Shown here piece after piece: positions 16,065 to 24,406 of a stretch of 64,000 bases of DNA. The position numbers and the translations under genes are program-made. How positions within the stretch are numbered: the stretch's first letter is position 1; the number at the start of each line of letters is the position of its first letter. The notes below the pieces were generated by a model. That model saw only the letters and a list, made by a program, of their open reading frames with translations. It was not told the origin of the DNA and ran no database searches. The stretch spans positions 62,001-126,000 of the forward strand of contig JAJKHS010000077.1 in the NCBI GenBank assembly GCA_021154885.1. Reading direction: 5' to 3'. This stretch comes from Thermoanaerobaculum sp. (GTDB lineage: Bacteria; Acidobacteriota; Thermoanaerobaculia; Multivoradales; UBA5704).

Positions 16065-18017
16065 ATGCGCAGCCAACACCTTGCCGCCGCCCTGGTCCTC
16101 GCCGGGGCTCTCGCCGCCTCGCCCTCGCCGGGGCAGATCCCGCTCCCGGACGTGCGGGCCGAGTTCCTCGTCAACACGTTCACCAGCGGCAGCCAGGGCT
16201 TTCCGGCCATGGCCGTCAGCGCCTCCGGCGTTCTCTGGGTGACGTGGGAGGAGAGCGGGGAGCCGCCCTTTGGCATCAAGGCCCGGCGCTTCGATCCGTC
16301 CGGCGCTTCCCTGGGGCCCGAGTTGTGGCTGAACCCGGTCCCTGAAACCTTCGACAGGCCGCGGATCGCCGCCACTGCCGGCGGCGGCCTCGTGCTGGTC
16401 TGGTCGACCGGCTCGAACCTCTGTGCCCGCCGCTTCAACGGCGCGGGCGCGCCGCTGGGCGACAAGATACGGGTCAGCGCCCCGGAGCCCTTCGGTTTTC
16501 TCGCCTCGCCGGACGTGGCCGTCTTCCGCGATGGCTCGTTCGCCGTGGCCTGGCTGCGATCCAACCCGCAGGGCGACACCGTTCTCGTCCAACGTTTCGA
16601 CCTTCAGGATCGGAGTCTCGGCAGCGTCCAAGAGGTGACCGCGAGCTCCCGGCAGACCCTTCGCGGTGTCCGGCTGGCGGCTGCGGCCGATGGCGGCTTC
16701 CTGGTCGTCTGGCAGGAGATTTTCCAGGGCGGAGTCGACGCCCGGCGCTACGACGGCCCGACCGGCGCCTGGTCCGGCGTGACGCGGGTCGACGGTCCGC
16801 GAGCGAGCTTCGATACCAACCCCGCGGCCGCGCTCGCGAGCGACGGCACCGCGACCGTGGTCTGGACCTCGCCGGACGAGGTCCTGGCGCGGCGCCTGTC
16901 CGCGGCGGGTGCGCCCGTCGGCCCCGAGGTTGCGGTCGCGCCAAACCGGATCGACGGCAACGTGCCCGCCGTCGCGATCGATGCCGAGGGCAGGAACCTG
17001 GTGGTCTGGACCGACTGGACCATCCAGGCAAGAATCCTCGGTCCCGACCTGGCGCCCTCCGCGGGGCCCTTCATGATTTCCGATCCGGCCTTCCCGGCGA
17101 CCGATCCGGTCGTGGTAACGACGGCTACGGGCGGCTTTGCCGTGGCCTGGAACAGCGGCTTTGAATTCCACACCCCGTTCGAGAACCCGCCGCCGATCCC
17201 GGGCCGGGATGGCAGCGCCCTGGGCATCGCCGCCCGCATCTTCGGCCCCGCCCGCTGCGCCGCCGGCTCCGACGTCCTCTGCCTCGGCCCCGGCGGCCGG
17301 TTCCAGGCCCGGGTCGACTGGAAGAACCCCTTCAACGGCGACGCCGGCACCGGTCACCCCCGGCCGCTGACCGCGGATACCGGCGCCTTCTGGTTCTTCG
17401 GCGACCAGAACCTGGAGCTGATGGTCAAGGTGCTCGACGGCACCGCCGTCAACGGCCACTTCTGGGTCTACGCCGGCTCCCTCTCCAACGTCGAGTACAC
17501 CCTGACGGTGACCGATACCCTCACCGGCGCCGAGCGCAGCTATCACAATCCGCCGTTCCAGTTCGCCAGCCGGGCCGACGTGGACGCCTTCCCCGCGGCG
17601 CCCCCCGCGGACACGGCGGACACGGCGACGTCGGCGGCGTCCCTCGCGGCCACGGCACCCCTCGTCGGCTGCCTGCCCGTCGCCGCCGGGCCGCCGACCA
17701 CCCTCTGCCTCGCCTCCGGTCACTTCACGGTCAGCGTCGATTTCACCGACCCCCGCTCGGGTCTCGCCGGGCAGGCCACGGCCGTGCCCCTCACCTCGGA
17801 CACCGGCGCCTTCTGGTTCTTCAATGACTCCAACCTGGAGCTGATGGTCAAGGTGCTGGACGGCCGCGCGGTCAACGGCAGGTTCTGGGTCTTCTTCGGC
17901 GCCCTCTCCGACGTCGACTACACGATCACCGTCACCCGCCCGGAGACGGGCGAGGTCAAGACGTACCACAATCCCAAGGGGACCCTCGCCAGCCGGGCCG
18001 ACACCCAGGCGTTCTGA
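16065..18017 (+). CDS. Secreted beta-propeller-like protein with two C-terminal modules, paralogue 3
   Basis: 650 aa, start ATG with GGAGGGAG upstream, 20 bases after paralogue 2. Signal peptide about 1-25. Same design: propeller repeats, first module about 402-510 (CAAGSDVLCLGPGGRFQARV..), Ala/Thr-rich linker, second module about 546-650 ending ASRADTQAF. The second module here keeps a short Cys-containing lead (PTTLCLASGHFTV) that paralogues 2 and 4 have lost. It ends with the same nine residues as paralogues 2 and 4. Confidence 0.85.
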   Translation: MRSQHLAAALVLAGALAASPSPGQIPLPDVRAEFLVNTFTSGSQGFPAMAVSASGVLWVTWEESGEPPFGIKARRFDPSGASLGPELWLNPVPETFDRPRIAATAGGGLVLVWSTGSNLCARRFNGAGAPLGDKIRVSAPEPFGFLASPDVAVFRDGSFAVAWLRSNPQGDTVLVQRFDLQDRSLGSVQEVTASSRQTLRGVRLAAAADGGFLVVWQEIFQGGVDARRYDGPTGAWSGVTRVDGPRASFDTNPAAALASDGTATVVWTSPDEVLARRLSAAGAPVGPEVAVAPNRIDGNVPAVAIDAEGRNLVVWTDWTIQARILGPDLAPSAGPFMISDPAFPATDPVVVTTATGGFAVAWNSGFEFHTPFENPPPIPGRDGSALGIAARIFGPARCAAGSDVLCLGPGGRFQARVDWKNPFNGDAGTGHPRPLTADTGAFWFFGDQNLELMVKVLDGTAVNGHFWVYAGSLSNVEYTLTVTDTLTGAERSYHNPPFQFASRADVDAFPAAPPADTADTATSAASLAATAPLVGCLPVAAGPPTTLCLASGHFTVSVDFTDPRSGLAGQATAVPLTSDTGAFWFFNDSNLELMVKVLDGRAVNGRFWVFFGALSDVDYTITVTRPETGEVKTYHNPKGTLASRADTQAF

Positions 18018-18043
18018 AACGTATGCATGGAGGAAGGAATCCG

Positions 18044-18094
18044 ATGCATCCCCGCGGGACTGCCGCCAGCCGGGCGGACCCCCGGACGTTCTGA
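18044..18094 (+). pseudogene. Collapsed fifth propeller paralogue (16-codon micro-ORF)
   Basis: Between paralogues 3 and 4 a GAGGAAGG site precedes ATG at 18044 and the peptide MHPRGTAASRADPRTF, then stop. The peptide joins an N-terminal start like that of paralogue 4 (MHRR..) to a C-terminus like the family ending PRGTLASRADTQAF. This is what remains if almost the whole gene was deleted in frame between start and tail. A new ribosome site (GGGGAGGAGG) for paralogue 4 follows. Confidence 0.6.
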
Positions 18095-18120
18095 ACCAGA
18101 CCCTGAGGGGAGGAGGCTCC

Positions 18121-20034
18121 ATGCACCGCAGACACTTCGCCGTCGTCCTGCTTCTGGCCGGGCTTCTCGGTACCGCTCCTTTGCGGAGTCAGGCAGTGCC
18201 GCCGCTGGCGCCCCAGATCAGGGTCAACCAGACGACGCCGGGAACACAGAGCTCGCCGGCCGCGGCCTTTTCGGGAGGTCACTACCTGGCCGTCTGGACG
18301 GGTCCGGACCACGATCAGCACGTCCAGGTGATCGGCCGGCTCCTGAACCCTCCGGGGACGGTCCTGGACAGCGAATTCTTCATCAGCTCCGGCGTCGCTC
18401 GCGCGGACCAGCCGCGGGTGGCGACCGGCGGCGACGGCTTCGCGGTGGCCTGGCTCTCTCAAGGGGTCCAGTTCCGTCTCCTCGACAATGCGGGCCGGCC
18501 GCGGGGAGATACCCTCCGCCTGGATACCTCCGGCTTCGAGGTCGAGAGCTGCGACGTCGCCGTCAATGGCGCCGGCGACGTCCTCGTGGTCTGGTCCACG
18601 GCGGGGTTCGGCGGGCGCGTGCTGGCCCGGCGGGTGAGCCCGGCGGGCGTGGCCGGAGACGTGCTGGAAGTGGCCCGGAGCAGTCAGCTCTTCCAGGCCA
18701 CCCCGCGGGTGGCCGCGGCCCCGGACGGCGGTTTCCTGATCGTATGGAAGGACATCGCCGGCTTCTTTCCCGGCGCGATCCGGGCCCGGCGCCTCGACGC
18801 CGGGGGGACCTGGGGAGATCCCTTCCAGGTGAACGAGAGCGCCGACACCGTGCTGGCGGCCGACGCGCGCCCGCTCTTCCGGCCCGACAGCTCGTTCTCC
18901 ATCCTCTGGCGAAACGGCGGCGTCGCGGTGCCCCCCAGCTTCATCTTCACCGTCGTCAAGGCCCGGAGCTGGGGGGCGGCCGGCAACCCGCTCACGGACG
19001 AGATCACGCTCGACTTCAACGTCGCCGCCCCCTTCGATGCCGTGCGCGCTCCCGGCGGTGACACCCTGGTGCTGACCGCGGAGAACAACTCCGGGGTTCA
19101 CGGCCGCCTGTTCGACCCCGCCTGGCACGCCCTGACGGGGGACCTCGTCTTCAAGCCGCCGCTGCCGGTGCCCCAGTCCGAGCCCGCGGTGGCGGTGGAT
19201 GCGGCGGGCGACTTCCTCGCCCTCTGGACGCTCGGTCCCGAGGTCATCCGTTTCTATGGTGACGGCAGCTCCACCACCGTCCTCGGCCGGCCGCTCGGCG
19301 CCATTCCCTGTATTACAAGCTCCGACGTCCTCTGCCTCGGCCCCGGCAGCCGGTTCCAGGCCCGCGTCGCCTGGACCAACCCGTTCAACGGCCAGACCGG
19401 CACCGGCCACGCCCTGCCCCTGACCGCCGACACCGGCACCTTCTGGTTCTTCGGCGATCAGAACCTTGAGCTGATGGTCAAGGTGCTCGACGGCACGGCC
19501 GTCAACGGCCACTTCTGGGTCTACGCCGGCTCCCTCTCCAACGTCGAGTACACCCTGACGGTGACCGACACTGTCACCGGCGCCGAGCGCAGCTATCACA
19601 ATCCGCCGTTCCAGTTCGCCAGCCTGGCGGACGTGGACGCCTTCCCCGCCGCCACGCCCGGCGCCGGCGCCGATACCGCGGCCGTCGATCCCCTCCCCCT
19701 CGCCGCCGGGTCCGCCACGACCCTCTCCCTCGCCGGCCACTTCACGGTCGGCGTGGATTTCGTCGACCCGCGCACCGGCGCTACCGGGCACGCCACGGCC
19801 GTGCCCCTCACCACGGACACCGGCGCCTTCTGGTTCTTCGACGCCGCCAACCTGGAGCTGATGGTCAAGGTGCTGGACGGCCGGCCGGTTAACGGCAGGT
19901 TCTGGGTCTTCTTCGGGGCCCTCTCCGACGTCGACTACACGATTACCGTCATCAACGTCGAAACGGGAGCAGTCAAGACGTACCACAATCCGCGGGGGAC
20001 CCTGGCCAGCCGGGCGGACACCCAGGCGTTCTGA
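18121..20034 (+). CDS. Secreted beta-propeller-like protein with two C-terminal modules, paralogue 4
   Basis: 637 aa, ATG with GGGGAGGAGG upstream. Signal peptide about 1-25 (LLGTAPLRSQA). The N-terminal repeats are more divergent than in paralogues 2 and 3 (QIRVNQTTPGTQSSPAAAF, then repeats with WLSQGVQFRLLDNAGRPRGD). Modules at about 400-510 and 533-637 are nearly the same as in paralogues 2 and 3, so the C-terminal half is conserved or gene-converted while the propeller varies. That suggests a shared surface or polymer interaction through the modules and differing ligands through the propeller. Confidence 0.85.
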   Translation: MHRRHFAVVLLLAGLLGTAPLRSQAVPPLAPQIRVNQTTPGTQSSPAAAFSGGHYLAVWTGPDHDQHVQVIGRLLNPPGTVLDSEFFISSGVARADQPRVATGGDGFAVAWLSQGVQFRLLDNAGRPRGDTLRLDTSGFEVESCDVAVNGAGDVLVVWSTAGFGGRVLARRVSPAGVAGDVLEVARSSQLFQATPRVAAAPDGGFLIVWKDIAGFFPGAIRARRLDAGGTWGDPFQVNESADTVLAADARPLFRPDSSFSILWRNGGVAVPPSFIFTVVKARSWGAAGNPLTDEITLDFNVAAPFDAVRAPGGDTLVLTAENNSGVHGRLFDPAWHALTGDLVFKPPLPVPQSEPAVAVDAAGDFLALWTLGPEVIRFYGDGSSTTVLGRPLGAIPCITSSDVLCLGPGSRFQARVAWTNPFNGQTGTGHALPLTADTGTFWFFGDQNLELMVKVLDGTAVNGHFWVYAGSLSNVEYTLTVTDTVTGAERSYHNPPFQFASLADVDAFPAATPGAGADTAAVDPLPLAAGSATTLSLAGHFTVGVDFVDPRTGATGHATAVPLTTDTGAFWFFDAANLELMVKVLDGRPVNGRFWVFFGALSDVDYTITVINVETGAVKTYHNPRGTLASRADTQAF

Positions 20035-20058
20035 TGCGGCCTCTGGGCTGAGAGCGGC

Positions 20059-20087
20059 TTGACTCCTGGCCATGCCGGCGTTACACT
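20059..20087 (+). promoter_or_regulatory. Promoter of the restriction-modification operon
   Basis: TTGACT at 20059-20064 and TACACT at 20082-20087, spacer 17. Downstream, GCGTA occurs twice 12 bases apart (20091 and 20103), a possible small operator. Confidence 0.6.
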
Positions 20088-20213
20088 CAGGCGTAAAAAG
20101 AGCGTAACACCATGAGATCTCAGCTAAACCTCTTCACCGGCGAGCCTCCGAGTCGCGTGGTACCATCTCGGGCGGTTTCGGGTGAGTTTTTGCTGAGAGT
20201 GGGAGAGGAGCCG

Positions 20214-21089
20214 ATGAAGACGCATCGCGAAAAAACCATCCAGGAAGATACACCGTCGAGCGGTCTCTCCGAGCCCTGCCTGACCACGACTCACGGCATC
20301 CTCTATCAAGCGGATTGTCTCGATCTCCTCGCGGCAATTCGCTCTGAATCGATCGACACGGTCTTTGCGGATCCCCCCTTCAATCTACAGAAGGAATACA
20401 AAAACGGTTTTCAAGACCAGTGGCAGAACGTGGATTACCTGGAGTGGTCTTTCCGCTGGATCGACGACTGCTGCCGCGTTCTCGTGCCGGGAGGAGCGCT
20501 CTTCATCTACGTCCTCCCTCGCTGGGCCTACCATTTTGCGGCTCACCTGGATGGACCGATGGAGTTTCGGCACTGGATCGCGCTGTCGATGAAGGGAACG
20601 TTTCCTCGTGGCCAGAAGCTCTATCCTGCGCACTATGCACTGCTCTATTTCACGAAAGGCAAGCCGCGGGTCTTCAACCGGGTCCGGGTTCCGGTTCCCG
20701 CCTGCCGGCACTGTGGTGGTGATCTCAAGGATTATGGCGGCCACCGGAAATATCTCAATCCAGAAGGCCTCAACCTGACAGATTTCTGGGAGGACACCTC
20801 GCCCAATCGGCACCGCAACTCGAAAGCCCGCCCGGGTGTGAACGAGTTGAAACCGATGATCCCGTCCCGGGCGATCGAGATCTCCTCCGGGCCTGAGGAC
20901 GTCATCCTGGATCCCTTCGGCGGCGGCGGGAGCACCTTCCAGGAGGCCCAGCGCCTCGGCCGCTATTGGATCGGCAGTGAAATCGGCCATTGCGATGCCA
21001 TCGAGCAACGGTTTCGCACGTTCTCTCCCACGACGATGGGACGGAAGCCGCCCCGCAAGGTCCTCTCCGTGTTCTCGACTCAGTCATAG
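20214..21089 (+). CDS. Type II DNA methyltransferase (N4-cytosine or N6-adenine, beta class)
   Basis: 291 aa from the ATG at 20214 (GAGAGGAG upstream); an ATG at 20112 would add 34 residues but has no ribosome site. The catalytic motif DPPF is at 53-56 (ADPPFNLQKEY) and the SAM-binding motif DPFGGGGS at 233-240; this order, with the specificity region between, is the beta class. Within the specificity region is a CxxC pair (C164, C167; CRHCGGDLKDYGG), a likely zinc knuckle. It modifies the site protected from the next gene's endonuclease. GC is lower than in the propeller genes, consistent with horizontal gain. Confidence 0.88.
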   Translation: MKTHREKTIQEDTPSSGLSEPCLTTTHGILYQADCLDLLAAIRSESIDTVFADPPFNLQKEYKNGFQDQWQNVDYLEWSFRWIDDCCRVLVPGGALFIYVLPRWAYHFAAHLDGPMEFRHWIALSMKGTFPRGQKLYPAHYALLYFTKGKPRVFNRVRVPVPACRHCGGDLKDYGGHRKYLNPEGLNLTDFWEDTSPNRHRNSKARPGVNELKPMIPSRAIEISSGPEDVILDPFGGGGSTFQEAQRLGRYWIGSEIGHCDAIEQRFRTFSPTTMGRKPPRKVLSVFSTQS

Positions 21090-21644
21090 ATGCCCAAGAT
21101 CACCGAGCGCTTCTCCTTCGATGGAGCCGACCCGCGAGTTGCGAGGCTGGGCCTGAGCTCCTTGTGGGCAGAGCTTGAAGATATCCTTACAGGCTTTGAG
21201 CTGCTCATCGAAGAAAAACGCGACGCGAATGGCGCTGCCGAGGTCCGGTCCATCCTTGACGAGCGCTTTCGAAGCGCCCAAGGCTGGACTATGAAGAGCT
21301 CCGGTGGAGTGGACTGGACCAAATGCGAAGCGATCAATGGGGCCAACGTGTGTCTCGGTGTCGAGGTTCAGATCTCAGGTCGCAGTGACTTGTTGATCGT
21401 CGACGTCGTTCACCTCCGCGATGATCTGATTGCCGGTAGTATCGATGTGGGTGTGATCGTCGTCCCTTCCGACCGTTTTGCATTCTTTCTTACCGATCGG
21501 GTGGCACGTTTTTCAGACGCGGTCAAGGCGGTCGAACGAGCCCGCGCCGAAGACCTCCCACTGGCCGTTCTTGGAGTGGAGCACGACGGTCCTGGCGCAC
21601 CGCTGAAGAAGCGCCAGACGCGGCAAGGTCGTGGGGATGGCTAA
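21090..21644 (+). CDS. BglII-family type II restriction endonuclease
   Basis: 184 aa, starting right after the methyltransferase stop. The GVEVQISGRSDLLIVDVVHL stretch, with Glu92-Val-Gln94, matches the E-x-Q active-site arrangement of BglII rather than the usual ExK, and Asp75 (GVDW) is a candidate upstream metal ligand. The following DVGVIVVPSDRF resembles the BglII strand order. BglII cuts AGATCT; BstYI, a relative, cuts RGATCY. Specificity here cannot be read from sequence, though a GATC-centred site is the natural guess. BglII has about 220 aa, so this is somewhat short. Confidence 0.75.
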   Translation: MPKITERFSFDGADPRVARLGLSSLWAELEDILTGFELLIEEKRDANGAAEVRSILDERFRSAQGWTMKSSGGVDWTKCEAINGANVCLGVEVQISGRSDLLIVDVVHLRDDLIAGSIDVGVIVVPSDRFAFFLTDRVARFSDAVKAVERARAEDLPLAVLGVEHDGPGAPLKKRQTRQGRGDG

Positions 21645-21885
21645 GCTGGACGACCTGCTCGCCAAAACCGCGGCTCGAATCCGTCGCGTTGGCGACCCCA
21701 CCCAGGAGCCGGTCGAAGCCGACGGCGGCGCTCCGTCCGGCGGCCGTGCCACGCAACCGCAGGATCGTCATGTCTTCCCGGTTCCGGGCGACCGTCGCCG
21801 CCGGAACGCCCGCGCGGTCTTGCGGTTGACGTTCACGGCGATCTGCGGGCGGAGGCGGGAGAGCCACCAGAGGAGACGGGCGTAG
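21637..21885 (+). CDS. Third ORF of the R-M operon, probably truncated
   Basis: The ATG at 21637 overlaps the endonuclease stop (ATGGCTAA), as in a coupled operon gene. The first ~35 residues (MAKLDDLLAKTAARIRRVGD..) look protein-like, but from about 21745 the frame runs into the antisense of the SDR remnant, and the rest is Arg-rich and unconvincing. I read it as a gene whose 3' part was lost at the insertion border. Family unknown. Confidence 0.4.
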   Translation: MAKLDDLLAKTAARIRRVGDPTQEPVEADGGAPSGGRATQPQDRHVFPVPGDRRRRNARAVLRLTFTAICGRRRESHQRRRA

Positions 21886-22110
21886 AAGGGGAAGACGATG
21901 ACCGGCTGGTTGCGCTCCACGCCGCGCAGAAGCTTCCGGACCGCGACGTCGACGTCCAGGAATTTGAAGGGGATGAGGGCGAGCATGCCCTCCCGCGTGG
22001 CGTCGACGTAGGTGCCGTTGTCGAAGATGGCGGTCGCACAGCGCCTTGCCGATGCCGGAGGCCCCGCCCGTCACCACGGCCACCGAGTCCTGAAACGGCC
22101 CGTTCGCCAT
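21768..22110 (-). pseudogene. Short-chain dehydrogenase/reductase with an internal deletion
   Basis: The minus-strand start encodes MANGPFQDSVAVVTGGASGIGKALC, the classic NAD(P)-binding opening of an SDR. Directly after, in a shifted frame, come ATAIFDNGTYVDATREGM and LLRGVERNQPVIVFPFYARL, typical of the last third of an SDR. The central ~120-150 residues with the Tyr-x-x-x-Lys site are missing. The deletion junction is near 22030-22040. The gene is inactive. Confidence 0.8.
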
Positions 22111-22152
22111 CGCTGATCCTCCCTGGGAGACCGGGAGGATCTTACCGCGGTT

Positions 22153-22671
22153 TCACGGGTTGCCAGGCGTCGCCGCCGGCACCACGCTCGGACCTGCCGG
22201 AATGGTGAAGGGGCCGTCCTGTGTGGAGACGAAGCCGAGGGGCGTCGCCAGGGTGACGACGACCGGCTTGTGGACGGTGGCGGTGCCGCTGATCTGGCCG
22301 ACGACCTGGATCGGGACGGAGAAGGCGACGGTGGAGAACTGTCCCACAGGCACGGAGCGCTGGGGCGGGCTGAAGACGAGGGTGCTGCCCTGGAAGGTAA
22401 CGCCCGCGACGGCGGCTTCGGAACCGGGTTTCGGACGCACGGGGCCGGTGAAGCGGAGCCCCTGAAACGCGAGGGTCACCGCCGTCGTGGGGGTGACGTT
22501 GAAGAGCTGGACCGTGAGCGTCTCACCGGTCATCATCGTCTTCGATTGGGCCGGAGTGGCCTGCTGGGCGGTCTGGGATGTCTGGGATGTCTGGGATGTC
22601 TGGGCCAGGGCCGGCGAGACGAGGAGAGCGGCGCCGAGCGCGAGACGGAAGAGCCACGAGAATCGATCCAT
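22153..22671 (-). CDS. Secreted hypothetical protein
   Basis: 172 aa from the ATG at 22671 (AAGGAGG upstream). Signal peptide about 1-24 (ALLVSPALAQ). The mature start is a run of QTS triplets encoded by three exact 9-bp repeats (22572-22600), then a beta-rich domain (TLTVQLFNVTPTTAVTLAFQG..). The middle VxLxFxVPIxVVGQISGTATV looks like an immunoglobulin-like or cohesin-like fold. Function unknown. The variable-looking triplet run could change length by slippage. Confidence 0.7.
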   Translation of the reverse strand: MDRFSWLFRLALGAALLVSPALAQTSQTSQTSQTAQQATPAQSKTMMTGETLTVQLFNVTPTTAVTLAFQGLRFTGPVRPKPGSEAAVAGVTFQGSTLVFSPPQRSVPVGQFSTVAFSVPIQVVGQISGTATVHKPVVVTLATPLGFVSTQDGPFTIPAGPSVVPAATPGNP

Positions 22672-22796
22672 GAAATCCTCCTTCCCCGGAGAGCGGGGCC
22701 TGGGGCGAGTATAGATCGGCATTCTCCTAACCCGTTCCCCCCTCCCGCCGTGTCTACTCTTCGAGAAGGGGCTCGTGTCGCCCGCTGGGAGAAGGG

Positions 22797-23438
22797 ATGC
22801 CGACGGAGTACAGCGATCTGCGGGAGCTGCTGGACGAGATTCTGGAGACGGTGCCGGATTCGCGCTCCGTGTGGTGCACGGCGTCGATCCATTTCGAGAC
22901 GACGGTCGCCCGGCGCCGGGGCGTGCTGCTGGGCGGCGCCTGGGCGCCGCAACTGCTGGGTGAGACGGAGGATCTGTGGCCGGTCCCCTGGACCATGACG
23001 CTCCTCCAGCCGCGGGTGCTGGCGGTCGAGAGGCTCGCTTCGCCGTTCTGGAAGTGGCTGCCGCTCCTGGAGGGGGTGGCCAAGGCCGACGAATCGATGG
23101 TCGTGGCCACGGAGGAGATCGGCGACGATTTCCTGCGCACGCTGGTCGCCAACCTGGCCCGCCGGACGATCAAGGCGTCCGCCGTGCGGTCCGGGACCGG
23201 CGTCTCCCTCCTGGGCCGAAGCTGCGCCTGTCCGCCCGGCGATCACCGCGCCCTCCCCCGGGTGAAGGAGGCTTGGATCCGCAAGGGCGCCTCCGTGGTC
23301 TTCCCCTGGGCCGACGCCGACTGGCCGTCCGCACCGGAGATCGCCGTCGTCGAGGTCGGCGGCGAGGACTGCGAAGACCAGCGCGCCCGCCTGCGTTTCC
23401 TCGCGGAGGCGATCCGGGAGGCGGACCGGCGCGGATAA
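22797..23438 (+). CDS. Stand-alone GroEL-apical-domain-like protein
   Basis: 213 aa, ATG with GAGAAGGG upstream. No family name comes directly, but residues about 78-132 align well by eye with the GroEL apical domain: WLPLLEGVAKADESMVVATE matches the GroEL pattern LPxLEAVAKAGKPLLIIAE, and FLRTLVANLARRTIKASAV matches ALATLVVNxxRGxxKVAAV. The tail (PEIAVVEV.. EDQRARLRFLAEAIREAD) also parallels the GroEL strand and helix 'VVINKD..IQGRVAQIRQQIEEA'. There is no equatorial ATPase domain. If right, it is a natural mini-chaperone-like protein that cannot form a normal ring. Homology is my inference; function unknown. Confidence 0.6.
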   Translation: MPTEYSDLRELLDEILETVPDSRSVWCTASIHFETTVARRRGVLLGGAWAPQLLGETEDLWPVPWTMTLLQPRVLAVERLASPFWKWLPLLEGVAKADESMVVATEEIGDDFLRTLVANLARRTIKASAVRSGTGVSLLGRSCACPPGDHRALPRVKEAWIRKGASVVFPWADADWPSAPEIAVVEVGGEDCEDQRARLRFLAEAIREADRRG

Positions 23439-23496
23439 GCCCAGAAGACTTCAGCCGCCGTGTCGACGAGCCTCGGCTTCCGACATGGGAGCGCGT

Positions 23497-24369
23497 TCAG
23501 AACCCCAACAGCTCCCGCAATCCCTCCGCCACGTTCGCATTCGCGGAAAGCGTCGCCTCCCGGAAATCCGAGACCAGCGGCGCGTCGTGGCGGGTCAGGA
23601 AGACGCCTCCCGCTTCTTCGAGGATCGGCTTGAGGGCGGCCACGTCGTGCAGGGCGACCTCGCCCTCCACCATGGCGTCGCAGCGACCTTCGGCGACCAG
23701 GATGTGGCCCCACCAGTCGCCGAAGCCGCGGGTGCGGGCGGTGCGGGCGACCAAGTCGGAGAAGGCGGGCCAGAGGCCGCGGCGCTGAAAGATCTTCAGG
23801 CCGCCGTGGCCCACGAAGGCGCGCTCCACTTCGGAGACGTCGCTCACCCGCAGCCGCCGCTGGCGGATGGTGGCGAGGGTGGTCCCTGTCCCACCCCACG
23901 CGCCCTGTCCCCGCGCCGCCCACCAGGTCTCGCCGAGGGCGGCTGGATCGCCATCCTCCTGCGCGGCGAAGAAGCCCGAGCCCGGGCCGAGCACCGGCGC
24001 GTGGACGACGCCCATCACCAACTCGCCGCCCAGCTCCAGGCCGATCAGGGTGGCGAAGAAGGGGAGCCCGGCCACGAAGTTCTTGGTGGCGTCGATGGGG
24101 TCGATGATCCAGCGATCGGTCTCGCTCCCCTCCTGCCCGAATTCTTCGCCCAGCAATCCCAGCTCCGGTGTGGCCCGGTGGAGCGTCTCCCGGATCGCCT
24201 CCTCGGAGGCCCGGTCCGCCACCGTAACGGGCGAGGCGTCCTGCTTCAGCTCGACCTGGAGGTGGACGGAGCGGAAGTGCGCGCGGTGAATCTCGCCCGC
24301 ACCGCGGCAGGCAGCGAGCGCTGCCACGAGGTAGCGCTCGCTGTCGGGGATACGAAGACCGTTGTCCAT
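23497..24369 (-). CDS. Inositol-monophosphatase-family phosphatase, HisN-like
   Basis: 290 aa. Metal and substrate motifs of the IMPase fold are in order: LLGEEFG (about 71-77), WIIDPIDATKNF (DPxDxT motif, about 87-98) and HDVAALKPILEEAGG near residue 240. Mg-dependent phosphatases of this family include histidinol-phosphatase (HisN), inositol-1-phosphatase and CysQ; the HDVAA wording and overall length favour HisN-type. No other his gene is nearby. The Gly/Trp-rich stretch around residue 150 is slightly longer than usual. Confidence 0.85.
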   Translation of the reverse strand: MDNGLRIPDSERYLVAALAACRGAGEIHRAHFRSVHLQVELKQDASPVTVADRASEEAIRETLHRATPELGLLGEEFGQEGSETDRWIIDPIDATKNFVAGLPFFATLIGLELGGELVMGVVHAPVLGPGSGFFAAQEDGDPAALGETWWAARGQGAWGGTGTTLATIRQRRLRVSDVSEVERAFVGHGGLKIFQRRGLWPAFSDLVARTARTRGFGDWWGHILVAEGRCDAMVEGEVALHDVAALKPILEEAGGVFLTRHDAPLVSDFREATLSANANVAEGLRELLGF

Positions 24370-24406
24370 GGCCCGGGAAGTCTATCCGAGCCGCAAAGCC
24401 GGTTCA

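Noticed and set aside
20115-21380. AGATCT sites in the R-M operon as regulatory sites
   Set aside because: Three AGATCT sites occur in the operon, but others occur in ordinary genes too (for example near 51473), so there is no clear enrichment.
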